From Protula sp. h YS-2021 (taxonomy: Eukaryota; Annelida; Polychaeta; Sabellida; Serpulidae): a stretch of DNA of 64,000 nt. The position numbers and the translations under genes are program-made. Each line of letters begins with the position of its first letter. Positions within the stretch are counted from its first letter, which is position 1. The notes under the pieces were generated by a model. It was not told where the DNA came from. It saw only the letters and a program-made list of their open reading frames with translations, and did no database searches. The stretch covers positions 105,127,190 through 105,191,189 of the forward strand of contig OX457024.1 of the NCBI GenBank assembly GCA_949752745.1, in the 5' to 3' direction. This document shows, piece by piece, positions 11,562-46,170 of this stretch.

Positions 11562-13218
11562 TTTTCTTGCGAATCCGGGACAAAATGACTCCGCCCAAAA
11601 TGACTCCGTCCAAAATGCCTCCAAAAACTGCAAGGGGGGACAAAATGACTCCGCCCAAAATGCCCCGAAATATTATTTCGAATTTTTTTTAACTATTTCT
11701 GGCAAAGTGCCAGAAAATGTGTTTTGAGTAGACGGGCTTAATCCTGATCACGGGGAGTGTGAGAGGTGTGGCTTCGTTTCCGCAAAGCTGCCAGTAACGG
11801 TGTTTTGAGTAGACGCACTTAATCCCCCTGCAGTGCACTGCCGGCCTGAAACGCATGTTAATCCCACTCCGGAGGACTTTGATAAGCGTGGTTTTGTTTC
11901 CACAAAGCTGCCAGAAACTGTTTTGAGTAGACACACTTAATCCCGCAGCAGTGTAATGCCGGCTTGAAATAAAAAAAAAAAACGCTGGCGACATAGAGGC
12001 GCTTTTTTTTTTGTTTTCATAAATCTGCCAGAATCTGTGCCTTGAGTAGACGCACGTTACCCCGACTCTGGTCAGGATGCATATATATGGGGGGTGGGAT
12101 ACATAGCAGTTATCAAATGTCCATTGGTAATATTGCAATGGAAGTGTTCGAAAGCAATAAAGGTGGACTGAAAGTTTCACACAATGGCTTCCTTTATGTC
12201 AAAAACAGAGAGTTGAAGACTGGTAGGATTTCATGGCGATGTTGCCGGCGTACAAATCATTGCAAAGGCACATTGTCAACGTCATCCGAAATGAACGATC
12301 CTCGTCTTGGAAATGGTCATAATCATGATTCGTGTCAAGAAGAGGTAGATGCCGTGAAGGCAAGATCCGAGTTGAAGTCCAGAGCAGTGGATCGGGGCCA
12401 TAACCCAGCAGCCATGATTAACGCCATGCGCACGACTGTAAATGACCAGGCCCGCACGCGCCTTCCTTCGGACGAAGCAATGAAAAAAATGATTCGCCGC
12501 AACCGCGCAAAACACAACCCTCCACTTCCAGACACTTTGGATGAATTGGTTATACCCGATGAATGGGCCGAAACCAGAAGGTTGTGAGCTACTTCTGGAC
12601 TACTTCGCCAAGACTTACGTTATTGGCAGCTACCGCAGGGCCCGAACGGCAGGAAGACTGTGCCGTCCGTGCAGCTATTGAGCAAGATTTGCGCGGAGAA
12701 CCACCGAAAAAACGAATTCGCAAGGAGTATGTGGCACTTCAAAGACGACTCAAGACCCTGTGCACAGATCGCGCCGAAGGACGGAGAACTATGGCAGACT
12801 TCATCGACGGTATCGGTTACAACGTGCGTTGGATGCCAGTGAACTTGGAAAACCAAGAACTCCAGGGTTGATTTGCCAGCGAGTTAAGAGACACTGTGAT
12901 TTTTAACTGAGTTGATGAGTAAAGTGAGCCACTGAGTGAGTGAGTTAGAGACACTGTGATTGCTAACTGAGTTGATTAGCTAAATGCGCCAGTGAACTTG
13001 GAGAAACAAGAACTCTGATTATCAGTTTTGATAAAATGTGAATTAACAAGAGTTGTCTTTTTCATTTATTAAAATAAACCATTCTTCCCTTCACTTTGAA
13101 AAAATAAGATTTCGAGGTATTTTGGGCGGAGTCATTTTGTCCCCCCTTGCAGTTTTTGGAGGCATTTTGGGCGGAGTCATTTTGGGCGGAGTCATTTTGG
13201 GCGGATACCTTTTCTTGC
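11562..13218. mobile_element. Mutator-like (MULE) element with FLYWCH gene and 9-bp TSD
   Basis: The element proper is 11571-13209. It is flanked by identical 9-bp direct repeats TTTTCTTGC (11562-11570 and 13210-13218). The roughly 100-bp inverted ends are built from the phrase AAAATGACTCCGCCC, then AAAATGCCTCCAAAAACTGC; the right end (about 13110-13209) is the reverse complement of the left (11571-11690). Established knowledge: 8-10 bp duplications and long inverted ends are typical of Mutator-like elements, and FLYWCH zinc fingers occur with MULE transposases. Inside are three or more copies of a ~125-bp tandem repeat (11690-12060, marked by TTTTGAGTAGACGCACTTAA) and a decayed gene. The DDE transposase core is missing, so this copy is non-autonomous. 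Confidence 0.85.
12117..12871 (+). pseudogene. FLYWCH zinc-finger transposon protein, internally deleted
   Basis: The first open part (12117-12587) carries a FLYWCH-type zinc finger: aromatic GFLYVKN, then WRCC, then HC, ending in a GHNHD His pair, followed by a basic stretch (KKMIRRNRAKH) and PDTLDELVIPDEW. It stops at 12585. A shifted second part (to 12871) holds a charged tail, PPKKRIRKEYVALQRRLK, then MADFIDGIGYN. In intact relatives, from general knowledge of FLYWCH-MULE proteins, the transposase core lies between these two parts; here it is deleted and the frame is broken. The start at 12117 is a guess; an in-frame ATG exists at 12042. Confidence 0.7.
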
Positions 13219-14350
13219 AATTCTTTGTTTACAATCGGGCCTGGAAGTGTTGCATACAGGGATGTAACTGGCCATTCTACGATGTATGCAAGTCGCTGTA
13301 AGAACTTACACGAGAACTTTTATATAAGAACTTTTATATGTGCCAATGTTGGTGTGATTCCTTAATGCTGCTGTCTGACTCGCGGCAAGCGGGGGGGGGG
13401 GGGGGGCGGGAGGGGCCGGGGGATAAATCTTCGGCCACTGTTCCTGATGGTAACAAACGCAGACGACTCATCCATGGATACAAATATAAAGTACCGCGTT
13501 TGCTCTGCTTCCCTATACGCACCGCTGACTTCCCGATCCCCCCTCCCCACCTACCCCCCGCCCCCCCCCCCCCCCGCCTCGCTGAGAGTGCACCTGCACC
13601 GAGCCAAAGCAGCTCATTACATTCTCCCGTGTCACGTCCGTAATTACGAATACCGCCACATAATGACAATCGGCAGGTGATATTGGAAGCATGTGACGCA
13701 AGTATTTTAAAACCCGGACGGAAATAAGTATAAACTTGCATCCTGTTTTCTTCCTTTTAGCAACTCGAATAAACGCAAATTGGTTACCTATAGAGTCAGG
13801 GTATAATACAAATGAAACTACCCGACAACTGGACAACTAAGTGAAAAATGTCATATAAACTGGCAATAAAATCAGCAATAACGGTAAAGGGCAATAACAG
13901 AATCTGAAATTCAAAGTAAGCCCAATGCCATCCAAATCAACCCCCCCCCCTCACAAGAGAACGTCATTCATGTAAATACTCGACTGTTACCACAGCAACT
14001 TTCGCACGCTTTCACAAAGAAAGACCAGTGTTAAAAGTGAAAATGACCTTGAATGGCCTCAACGACAACATTTAGTCCGTAGGATAGGTCATCCAGCCAC
14101 GCACAAACGTTTTCGGTCAAAGTTGCCTACAGGACTTAGAAAGAAAAAACAAATCAAACGACATCGTTTCGTTAAAATGGAATTCAAATGACGCACAAAA
14201 AAAAAACACCCATAGAAGGCAAAAAGTCAAGGTCAAGCGGTGACCTTGAATGACAACTCCAGGTTATCAAAATCTAACCAACCATAGAGATCATCCATAA
14301 AAAACACTCACACCAACCATACTGCCGCAATGGGATTGCCATGACCTTTA
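13219..14350. other. Non-coding; facing G and C homopolymer runs
   Basis: No gene recognised. A run of 16 G at 13391-13406 and a run of 15 C at 13561-13575 lie about 155 bp apart and could pair. Overlapping open frames on both strands in 13.33-13.84 kb arise from these runs and lack protein-like composition. 13.84-14.35 kb is AT-rich and featureless. Confidence 0.55.
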
Positions 14351-14354
14351 CCTC

Positions 14355-14550
14355 AAATTATGATAACAAGTAATACCCAATAAAGTAATACCCAATAATA
14401 CAAGTAATACCCAATACAATAATACCCAATAATACAAGTAATACCCAAAAAGTACTACCCAATAATACAAGTAATGCACCATACTACAAGTAATACCCAA
14501 TAAGGTAATACCCAATAATACAAGCAATACCCAATAAAGTAATAACCAAT
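14355..14550. repeat. TAATACCCAATAATACAAG tandem repeat
   Basis: Irregular repetition of CAAGTAATACCCAATA and AAGTAATACCCAATAA with variable spacing. The Tigger-like element inserts directly at its right end. Confidence 0.85.
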
Positions 14551-14551
14551 A

Positions 14552-15379
14552 CAGGGGCCCCTCGTTAATTCGGTCCCTCGGCTAATTCGTACCAATTCCG
14601 TCGGTCCCGATTTTGGGACCCATTCACTTCTATGTAAAAGTATGAATTAACGAGGACTCGGATAATTCGTAACAAAATTTACCCTCAATTTTTTTTCTAT
14701 TCCGGTCTTTTATACAGATTAGGCATGCCACACAGTTAAGACAACACGTCACTCAGGCATCATGTGTAGCGAGATGAAGGGGTTGCATAATGTGCATTGT
14801 AGGACAGTAATGGCGGGGGTTTAGGGATTATGATTGACGTGGTCTACTCAATACACTGAGTGTCTTAGTGTGCACAGCGTTTTCACTGGCCACTAATCCG
14901 GAGCATCGTGCACAGCGTTTTCACTGGCCACTAATCCGGAGCATCGTCTGTCACGTTCTATGCAGCAGATTAAGATGCCGTTTGTTTTCTGTGGACGCTT
15001 CGCGCTCCGGAGCGTGTAATATACATTGTGAACAGTGGTCAAGCATTTCAACTTGCAAAATGGCATCAAAACGAAAACACAATGGTTACACAATAAACCT
15101 TGAGTTCAAAGTGTTAAAGCAAATAACGAGTAGCTCAAAAACCAGAACTGAAATAATGACGGAGTACGGGGTACCTAAAAATACACTTGCTTCATGGATA
15201 AAGAACAAAATGATGGTGTTGAAACCAGCCAATTTGAGCCTGCTCGAAAGCGCGCAAGACTTGAAGGTTCATTGTTGTTTTTGTCCTTTCGAAAATTTGA
15301 CCCCCGGTTAATTGGTACCCTCGGTTAATTCGTACTTTTTCCTTGGTCCCGAGGGGTACGAATTAACGAGGGGTCCCTG
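14552..15379 (+). mobile_element. Tigger/pogo-like DNA transposon, internally deleted, TA TSD
   Basis: The left end reads CAGGGGCCCCTCGTTAATTC and the right end, inverted, CAGGGACCCCTCGTTAATTC. Both are flanked by TA (14550-14551 and 15380-15381), the standard duplication for Tc1/mariner/pogo elements. Subterminal phrases (GGTCCCTCGGCTAATTCGTA) recur on both sides. At 828 bp it is far shorter than a full Tigger element and encodes only the start of the transposase. Confidence 0.88.
15060..15311 (+). pseudogene. CENP-B/Tigger-type transposase N-terminus
   Basis: From ATG at 15060 the frame reads MASKRKHNGYTINLEFKVLK and continues through a helix-turn-helix-like segment (EIMTEYGVPKNTLASWIKNK), the pattern of the CENP-B N-terminal DNA-binding domain found in Tigger transposases. 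After about 60 codons it joins sequence from the element's right end and stops at 15311. The second DNA-binding domain and the catalytic DDE domain are gone. Confidence 0.75.
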
Positions 15380-15381
15380 TA

Positions 15382-16320
15382 CTAAATAAAAAGTAATGAA
15401 AAATACACCTGTACAAAAAAAAACAACTTAAATCCCCCTTCTCTGTATCTAACCGGACCCGATCTGTAAGACACAGGACAGTGGGTGGGTGGGATTTTTA
15501 GCGGAAATCACCACCCATAAAGCACAGCCGCTGCACTGTGTTCCTGTCCTTTGTTTATGATTACATCGCTTGGATTCCAAATTTGGAACAAACCGCCAGT
15601 AACTTGACGACTTTCTTCACGAATTTCACAAACCCGACAAAACCCTTACATTGAACAGCCTCGGAAAATGCTTAGAATATCAATACTGGACACGAGGTGA
15701 GTGACGTGTCGCTGTCTCTCCGCCATTCTGGGAAGGACCACACCCGTCTATTCACATATATATGACACCATCATAGCTCTGATCCATCACTGACAGTGGC
15801 TATTAAGGCCCATAATGAAGGGGTGTGACGTGACGCAACAATCTCAAGAATCGGGGGGGGGGGGGGTGGAGGGGGGGAGGAGGGGGGAGGGGAGGAGGGC
15901 GACGGGAGAATGGTAGGTACATCCTGTTTGGTATTCATGAGATTGGTATAATGGGTGGGGGGGGGGGGGGAACGGGGTCAGGCGTTAATAACACGTCGCT
16001 AAGGTCTTGGCTAAGTCACCACTTGATCGACCACATTCCTGGCTTCTGTCACCAGGTCATGCGTCAACCCTCACCGCTCCCAGTTACACAGCTACTCGTG
16101 TGCCTTTGTTTGCGCATATAAACAAGCACTTTCATACGGCCTCATTTAAACGGACCTTCAATCTGCACATGCATCCCACTTTTCTGTCTTTCTTTTCTTT
16201 TTTTTTTTTGTAATTTATTATATGTGCCTTTTTTTTCTTTTTTTGCTAAATTTAGACTGAAAAAAAAAATAACAAAGAAAACTGCATATTGTGAAGCGAA
16301 AACGTCACAATCCTACGGTC
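15382..16320. other. Non-coding, homopolymer-rich
   Basis: No exon of the neighbouring gene could be found here despite looking for the missing C-terminal LONP1 exons on the minus strand. Runs of 14 G lie at 15853-15866 and 15957-15970. A T-rich/A-rich patch sits at 16190-16280. Confidence 0.55.
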
Positions 16321-16554
16321 CGTGCGCATTAACTGCTGTTGTCTTCTCCGTGATGCCACCCACGGGTAGACTGTCCCCTCCCCAGTGGGCTCTCCCCTCC
16401 CTCCCCCCCCACCCACGAGCACTTACTGCTATTGTCTTCTCCTTGATGCCACCCACGGGTAGGATCTTGCCCCTCGGTCAGATCTCCCCCCCCCCCGCCA
16501 CCCACGGGTAGACTCTCGCTCCCCCCTCCCTCCCCCCCACCCACGGGCACTTAC

Positions 16555-39636
<23,082 letters not shown>

Positions 39637-40169
39637 GCTTGATGGCTATTAACCGAGCTTGTACTATATTTACAAATGAGTCTGAATTGTGAAAGCGTCG
39701 TTACTCTAGAGTGGCTTGTGGGAACCAATTTATGTTAAAAATTGATTAGAATGGGAAAGAGGAAGATATATGACAGTTAAATTACACACAGTGGCTGAGA
39801 TTTAAATAATGAAAGACTTGCTTAATTTTAGATCTCGTCTCTCATTTATCTGATATCTTTGTGTTTGACAACGCTGTCAGTAAAAACTGATTTATCAAGA
39901 TACTTGGCAATGTGATATGATTTTTAGGCAGAGGTTTTTCAGAAAATGAGGTGTCTTTCAGTTTCCTAACATGGTTTTGTCAACGTAGTGCGGACAGTTG
40001 CTTGTCAGTGGAATATGGTCCGATGCCTATTGACGAGTCGTTTTTGTCTGTCTGCCCAAATATTCCGCAGTGCTAGTCTTTTTTCACGCACTGGATACGC
40101 GATAGTTCCCGATTTAATAAAGCAAAGACTCTAGTAAAAGTTAGGTTTGCGTGGACATGCGTTCTGAAA

Positions 40170-42017
40170 ACCGTGCGATTAAACAAGAGCATCATGTTTC
40201 CCATACTCTGAACGAATAGGCAGCGAGCTAAATGGTGCAAATATATTCAGTAAGATTGACTTAAATCGGGTTACAACTAACTTGCTTTCTATTCTGATGC
40301 AAGATGACAAAACACGAGTTATGCACTTCATAAGGTTCATTTCGTTTGGTGAGCGTTCACACCAACTGAGCAACGTTATTCTCAAATCGACAGAGAGGCT
40401 TCAGCCGTTGCATGATTGTGAATATTTACATATATATTTGTGTGGTGGAAAGTTCAGGTTATCATGTATCATAAACCTTTGCTTAACAGAACAGTGTCTA
40501 AACCAAGTGTACATCTCTTAGGCTGGGCTCCTAGGTTCCAACTTTACTTGTTTCAGCTTGTGTATAAGCCCGGTCACAATAATCCGGCTATATATGAACT
40601 ACTATATCAACTACTATACATCAACTACCTCAGATCCCAAATTACTTCCGGCACACTTAATTCGAAGATAAACCTATGCTGATCCTACGTTGCAGGCTGT
40701 TATGCGCGATCTCAACCGCGGTCAGTGGCATGTGTTAAAAAGTAATTCGGATGCTAGCCAAGCTATATCACAGCGAAGTCCTAGTCTCGAGAATGAACTC
40801 TGAGCTCCTCCTGATTACGGCTTATTGTTATGTGGTAGTCGCATTGTTTGACCTACTTCTCTTCACAAGCGTGCAGTAGGCCTTATCCATTTAGGTCATC
40901 AACTCATGGTCAAAACCAAGATGATATTGTGTGAAACCGTGTGGTTTGTTGGTATTGATGGTTTAGTTGAACAGCGCATGAACAACTGTTAGATGTGTTC
41001 GGTGTCAAATGACACCGTGCATTAAGAACCAGCAAAAATGTCACCACTGCCCAGTATGCCTTGGTGAGAGGTCAGATTGGGCTTTGATTAAGTAGCCACC
41101 GGTCAGTATCTTATGGTGGTGATAAATGATTACAGTAGGTATCCGTTTGTTGAAGCTATTGCCTCGTTGTCACCTCACACCGTTATACCGACAACCGACA
41201 ACATATTGGCAAAGAGAGGCATTTACCATGTTATCCGTGCCGACAATGGTCCCCCGTTTAACGATGAGGAATTTCGCAAATAAGCTGAAAACTGTGGTTG
41301 TAAGCACAAGAAAAAAAACAGCATTGACCTCCTGCAAACTCAGAAGCTAAACGACTTATGCGAACTGTCAGAAAACGGTAAAAGTGCCCATAGTTACGAA
41401 TCCAAACCGGAAACAGGATCTTATGAATTTTCTCCTTTCATATCGCTTCACACAACCACAAAAAGTACCACCGGCTTAGCTCTTGTTTGATGCATCACTT
41501 CGCACAAGACTCCTGCGAACTGAATCTTCAGATGATGACTCTGAACTACGATCACAGGATACGTTCGCGAAGCTGAAAAGGAAACGTACCATGACGCGAA
41601 GCCGTACGCGAGATAATTGGATATACAGAAAGGCCACACCGTTGTCGTGAAATATATAAGACGCACTAAGTCTACTCCTCCGTACAAACAATATTCAATG
41701 ACCGTGATTAGTATGAAACCGAATATGGTTAACGCTAGTTCAAACACTTAAGTCATCACGTGTAATGTGTCACACTTCCGGAAATTCCTGTGTACCCCAT
41801 CATCCTGTGTCCTGATTCTGATTTTTGTGAACGTATCTTCCAGTGATACCACCAGTCGACCAAATCTACCCGACAACTCACCGCGCAGTGGCTGTCAATA
41901 CTGCCGACGCGTCGATCGCTGACAGCTGACATACGAGCGAAAATCGCACTCATTTCACTACGCCTAGGCGCACATCCAATCGTAAATTTGAGGATTATGT
42001 CTGTTAATTGAAAATGT
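40170..42017 (+). pseudogene. Ty3/gypsy-type retroelement pol remnant
   Basis: Fragments appear in the usual pol order with stops and frameshifts between them. Reverse transcriptase: NGANIFSKIDLN near 40230. RNase H end: QLVYKPGHNNPA near 40560. Integrase zinc-binding region: HLGHQLMVKTK near 40890. Integrase core: INDYSRYPFVEAI near 41125 and IRADNGPPFNDEEF near 41235. Tail: ESSDDDSELRS near 41525 and RRTSNRKFEDYVC ending near 42013. A full pol would be about twice as long, so there are internal deletions. No LTRs identified. Confidence 0.75.
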
Positions 42018-42270
42018 ATTATTGTGAATAACAACATATAGACTAATAAATGAAGCTGTGGTTTAAGGATTAAATGTGCAGGAGATCAAAGTTACAAAAA
42101 GCACTTAAGGTGCAACTTGTTTTAAATTTTATATCTAACATTTATACAAACATTAAGAAACATATGCATACATATAAAGACACACTAGAAACACACGTAG
42201 ATTCACCACATATACTATGGAAACCTATAACTTTTTACTTTACTTTCTTTTTTGTAATTTGTTATTCAAT

Positions 42271-42493
42271 TAATTGAAGGGGCCCATGCATAAACTTAAT
42301 AACTGCAGTTATCAGCAGTGGAGAAAAACGCCTTTAAAGTTTGAAATTTCTCAAAAATGCCCACTTAAAATCGGTTTTGAGGTGTAACACTTACATATGT
42401 GATAGCACAGAGGCCAAGAAATACCGTGGTAGGTAATAGTGCATTTTCCTGATAAGTGGAGTTATCAAGTTTATGCATGGACGCCTTCAATTA
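42271..42493. mobile_element. Foldback MITE
   Basis: Inverted arms of about 40 bp: left TAATTGAAGGGGCCCATGCA then TAAACTTAATAACT; right arm inverted TAATTGAAGGCGTCCATGCA then TAAACTTGATAACT. Total 223 bp, no reading frame. Confidence 0.75.
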
Positions 42494-42499
42494 CAATTA

Positions 42500-43690
42500 C
42501 CTATACTACAATCAAGTTAAAAAGCAACATTGTAGTTTTTATTATTTATTGGATCAGAAATGAACGCAAAACATGCCCAGAATGCATTTTTTTGTTATTT
42601 TGTCCCCAATCCCCCACCCCTCCTGAATAAACTCACAGATATTTCTAATTGAATTTGCTAAGAAAGTAGCTTTATTGTGAAATGTTAAATTCTGATCTTT
42701 TTAAATGAAAAGTATCTTTTTAAATGAAAAGTATCTTTTACAGAATCAGTAATGTTGAGAAGAAAAGAACTGCTGACGAACAGTTTAAGTTACCTTGACT
42801 AATTCAGTAATCAGCTGATATAAAGAGATAAAGTAATTTGATTGATAGAATTTGAATTGAAGAGTTAAACAAATTTAAAGGTTGGGAGGGATGTAATGTA
42901 GCTAGTCTCGGAAACCAGTGAACGAGTAAGCAGGGAACCAGTGAATTATATATGTACATCGGGGTTACACATATTTTTAAGGGCTGAAAAAGACACAAAT
43001 ATGTTATAAACTGGACTGTTTAGTGATTCTGAATCTCACATTTATACATTTTGTCATTTTGTTTCAATTCTCATTTGTCATAATCCCACATCCACAAATC
43101 ATTTTTGGTATGCAGTTTACTACTCATTTAAAGGTTAGGGGGTTTACTGCTGTGAAAAACTCTGGTTGTACTTCTATAATACTTCACTCTATCACTTGGT
43201 TCAGGTCAATGCATCGCGTAAATTTGGTTTCAACTTTACATCTGCTTAAGACACCTATCTGATTCTCTCTTTGTGTATCTATTATACTTGCTGTTTATAA
43301 TTTACTGTCATCTCTTGTTTCGAAGCATGTATTCTGCATTTAGTATTATGTAAAATTTACTTTATTCATTTTTAAAACGTTCATAACTCAGTTAGGTGTT
43401 CATTTTGTATGTTAACTTGGGGCAAAATCTAAAAGAAAATGAGTAGACAGGCTTGATATTACCCGGTATTCATCAGTTTCAATCACCATAGAAAAGTTTT
43501 ACCAGCAAAATTAGCACGAATGGGCCAAGATTTTATAACAGAAAATAATTTCTAAAAAACAGGGTAATGAAATTATTACAGCAATCAAATATTTTTAATC
43601 AAACAATAAAAATGACAGTTATCTGCTTTGTAACAGTTTAGCTGCTTCAAAGAAAACAAAACTGCATGAAAAACGTTAAAAAATTGATTC
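42500..43690. other. AT-rich, no recognisable feature
   Basis: Only a 21-bp direct duplication (TCTTTTTAAATGAAAAGTA at 42698 and 42716) stands out. No gene seen. Confidence 0.5.
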
Positions 43691-43699
43691 AAATAATCC

Positions 43700-44600
43700 T
43701 AAGATGCTTTATCAGCTTTATCAAGTTCAACATCTGAAATTCCAATGAAATCACTTGGTTGTGCATGATTAGAATGCGATTACAAATGTTGATTTTCATG
43801 TGATTGTTCTATCTTTTGTTGAAAAGGTTTTGAAAAAGAATGGAAAGCAATTATTTTTTTCGTTAATGGTTCAGTTTCAGATTGAAAATTAAGGTGGTTG
43901 TGTGTGTGTGACTCATTCTGTCCGGTTTGATCACTAGGACGAGGCATGGTAATATTTAATTTTGACGATTCGCTATTTTTTTCGAATTTGTCGAATGTTA
44001 AATCTCCTTCAAAGCTATTTCATCCAACAGATTGTTTTTAAGTTGCTTGAAATTTGTATGAGGATAGTGAAGAGTAGAAAACTGCTTTTATAATTTTTAT
44101 ATTTTAGAAAATTTGGCGAATTGGCATCACCCCCAAACTTCGACAGTTTACGTCCAAAACATCTTCTTTCTGTGAAAATTTTCTTTAAAATGGCATGATA
44201 TTATTTTCAATAAAGTTTCAAGTACATTTGTTACTATTACAGTCTTATGAAAGTATTGCAGTTATGATATCAAGCTGTGTATATTGTTAGCAGTATTTGC
44301 TTTCAATTGTAAACCTCATAATCGTTTTCCGGAGAATCTGTTACTCAGGTTATTATTTTACATAAAATCCACTGATTGAGCACATTGTGTTTCACAGAAT
44401 ATAACTTCTTTACGTGTGTTAAGACAGTATACAGTCCTCCCATTCCCATCAACTGAATCCAATAAATCGAATGGAGTAAATGCCAAACAACAAGCTAAAG
44501 GACTGTTAGAATGTCTGTTGTATTGACTGAATAATGCTTGACGGAGAAGCATTTTACCAACTTTAACAACCTCATATTAAAAGATGCTCTAGTATCAATG
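43700..44600 (-). pseudogene. Decayed coding region of unknown family
   Basis: The minus strand shows coding-like pieces interrupted by stops and shifts: from 44600, LLKLVK then MLLRQALFSQYNRHSNSPLA and FTPFDLLDSVDGNGRTVYC; near 44160, FGRKLSKFGGDANSPNF; from 43985, TFDKFEKNSESSKLNITMPR and NFQSETEPLTKKIIAFHSF, with a stop, then SDFIGISDVELDKADKAS. I do not recognise the family. A mobile element protein is likely given the surroundings, but a host pseudogene is possible. Confidence 0.35.
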
Positions 44601-45590
44601 ATTTAGTATCAGGTGAACACTCCATTTAAATTATAAACATATATAAATATATGATAAATATAAAACACTTCTTCAGAAACCAACCCAATAAATACTAACT
44701 ACAGCAGTTTAGAGTGTGTAGGAGACAGCATCAATATTTTTGCACGTAGTTCCACCATGTGTCAAATAAATTTTTATCCCTTTTTTCTCTAATATGAGTA
44801 TTTGTTTATGATTTCCCATTTAATTCCCACATGTGTATGCTAATGCACTGTAAGTAAATCGCTGTAGTTTAATTATGGATATAATGATTGACACATGCAA
44901 ACACTGAATGACCATCAATTCCTTTAAAGGATATCATTAAGTCATGTTGGCGACTTAGCCAAATATCAATGAACGACATTAAGCTACGTTCTGCACCAGT
45001 TACTCCTATTTATTACAATATATAAATATTCATGAGTCAGTGCCAAGTAAACATTAAGAGCTGATCTAACACTTTGCATTGCCAGCAGAATATAAAATCC
45101 GTGACAAAATCTGTTTGCTTATAAACAAATTATTCCACAACATGTTAGAAATATGTATTTTTTCATGAAGGCAACCAAATGATTTGTACTTTTAAATGTC
45201 AGTTCCGTCACGATATCTATTTAGCAATCAAAAGAAATAGATACTGAGCAACAAAATCATATGACATATGAACAACTACATATTTTTCGAAATACCAAGA
45301 AAACGACATATATTTTATTCACCCGACCCATATATTTGTCATGTCGTCACACACACAAAAATAAACTGGATCATTTCAAAGTTTGTGTCGTTCTTACTCA
45401 ATAATAACAATGCGGCAAAAATGTGAACAAATAAGAAATATGGATATGGGTAATAAAGGTTAAATGGTTTGATGTATTACTCTATTGAAGTAAGGTAAAG
45501 AGAAGAGATACCAGATAATTCATATTCGATCTGTTTCTCCGTAAATACGCCATGCTTTTCTTGCGGACACGATTGTGTAAAACTCTGTAG
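44600..45590. other. AT-rich, no recognisable feature
   Basis: No coding, RNA or repeat structure that I can support. Confidence 0.5.
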
Positions 45591-45639
45591 TTTTTTATGA
45601 TCTTTGAAGCTGATTAGACTTTGGCGTCTTTTGAATCTT

Positions 45640-46170
45640 GATCTTACTGGTCAAGGTCAAATCGCGAAAAAGGTCCAACGGTTTTCTGACAATTACTGCA
45701 AGGCCGTTGAAGCTAGAAAAGCCAAACTTGGCATATATATAAAGGGCGAATTGATCTAAAGCATCCAATAAAAATTTTTGACCTTGACCTTGACCATGAC
45801 CTTGAAATCGCGAAAAACTTAATTTTAGAAAAATAATGAGTTATCTCGAAAACGGAAAGAGATAGAGCAATTCTGACCTCATTTTCGACCTCCACCCCCT
45901 ATACGACGATACGTAAGGTATAACTTCCGGTATCCTTGACCTCCAGGTCACGTTCGAACCCCAAACCGGAAGTTGGCCTTTATCTCGAAAACTGTAAGAG
46001 ATAGAGAAAATTTTTGGCCTTGACCTTACCGGTATAGTTAATAGTATTTAGTAGGATATTCTACATTCAGACATGTGAAAATTATTAACAAACTGCAATA
46101 TCATCTACCTTCCGTTTTAAGTTATCCTTCCAAGTGGGGCTTATTCGCTGTGTGAATTTCGGTCTAGTTT
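45640..46170. repeat. Dispersed repeat, non-LTR tail-like
   Basis: Contains internal direct repeats TATCTCGAAAACGGAAAGAG / TATCTCGAAAACTGTAAGAG and repeated GACCTTGACCTTGACC phrases, ending in a region near 46105-46170 that resembles 3' tails of invertebrate non-LTR elements. Element family not determined. Confidence 0.4.

Noticed and set aside
13334..13836. Overlapping frames of 60-135 codons on both strands
   Set aside because: They arise around G and C homopolymers, share no domain features and have no splice context.
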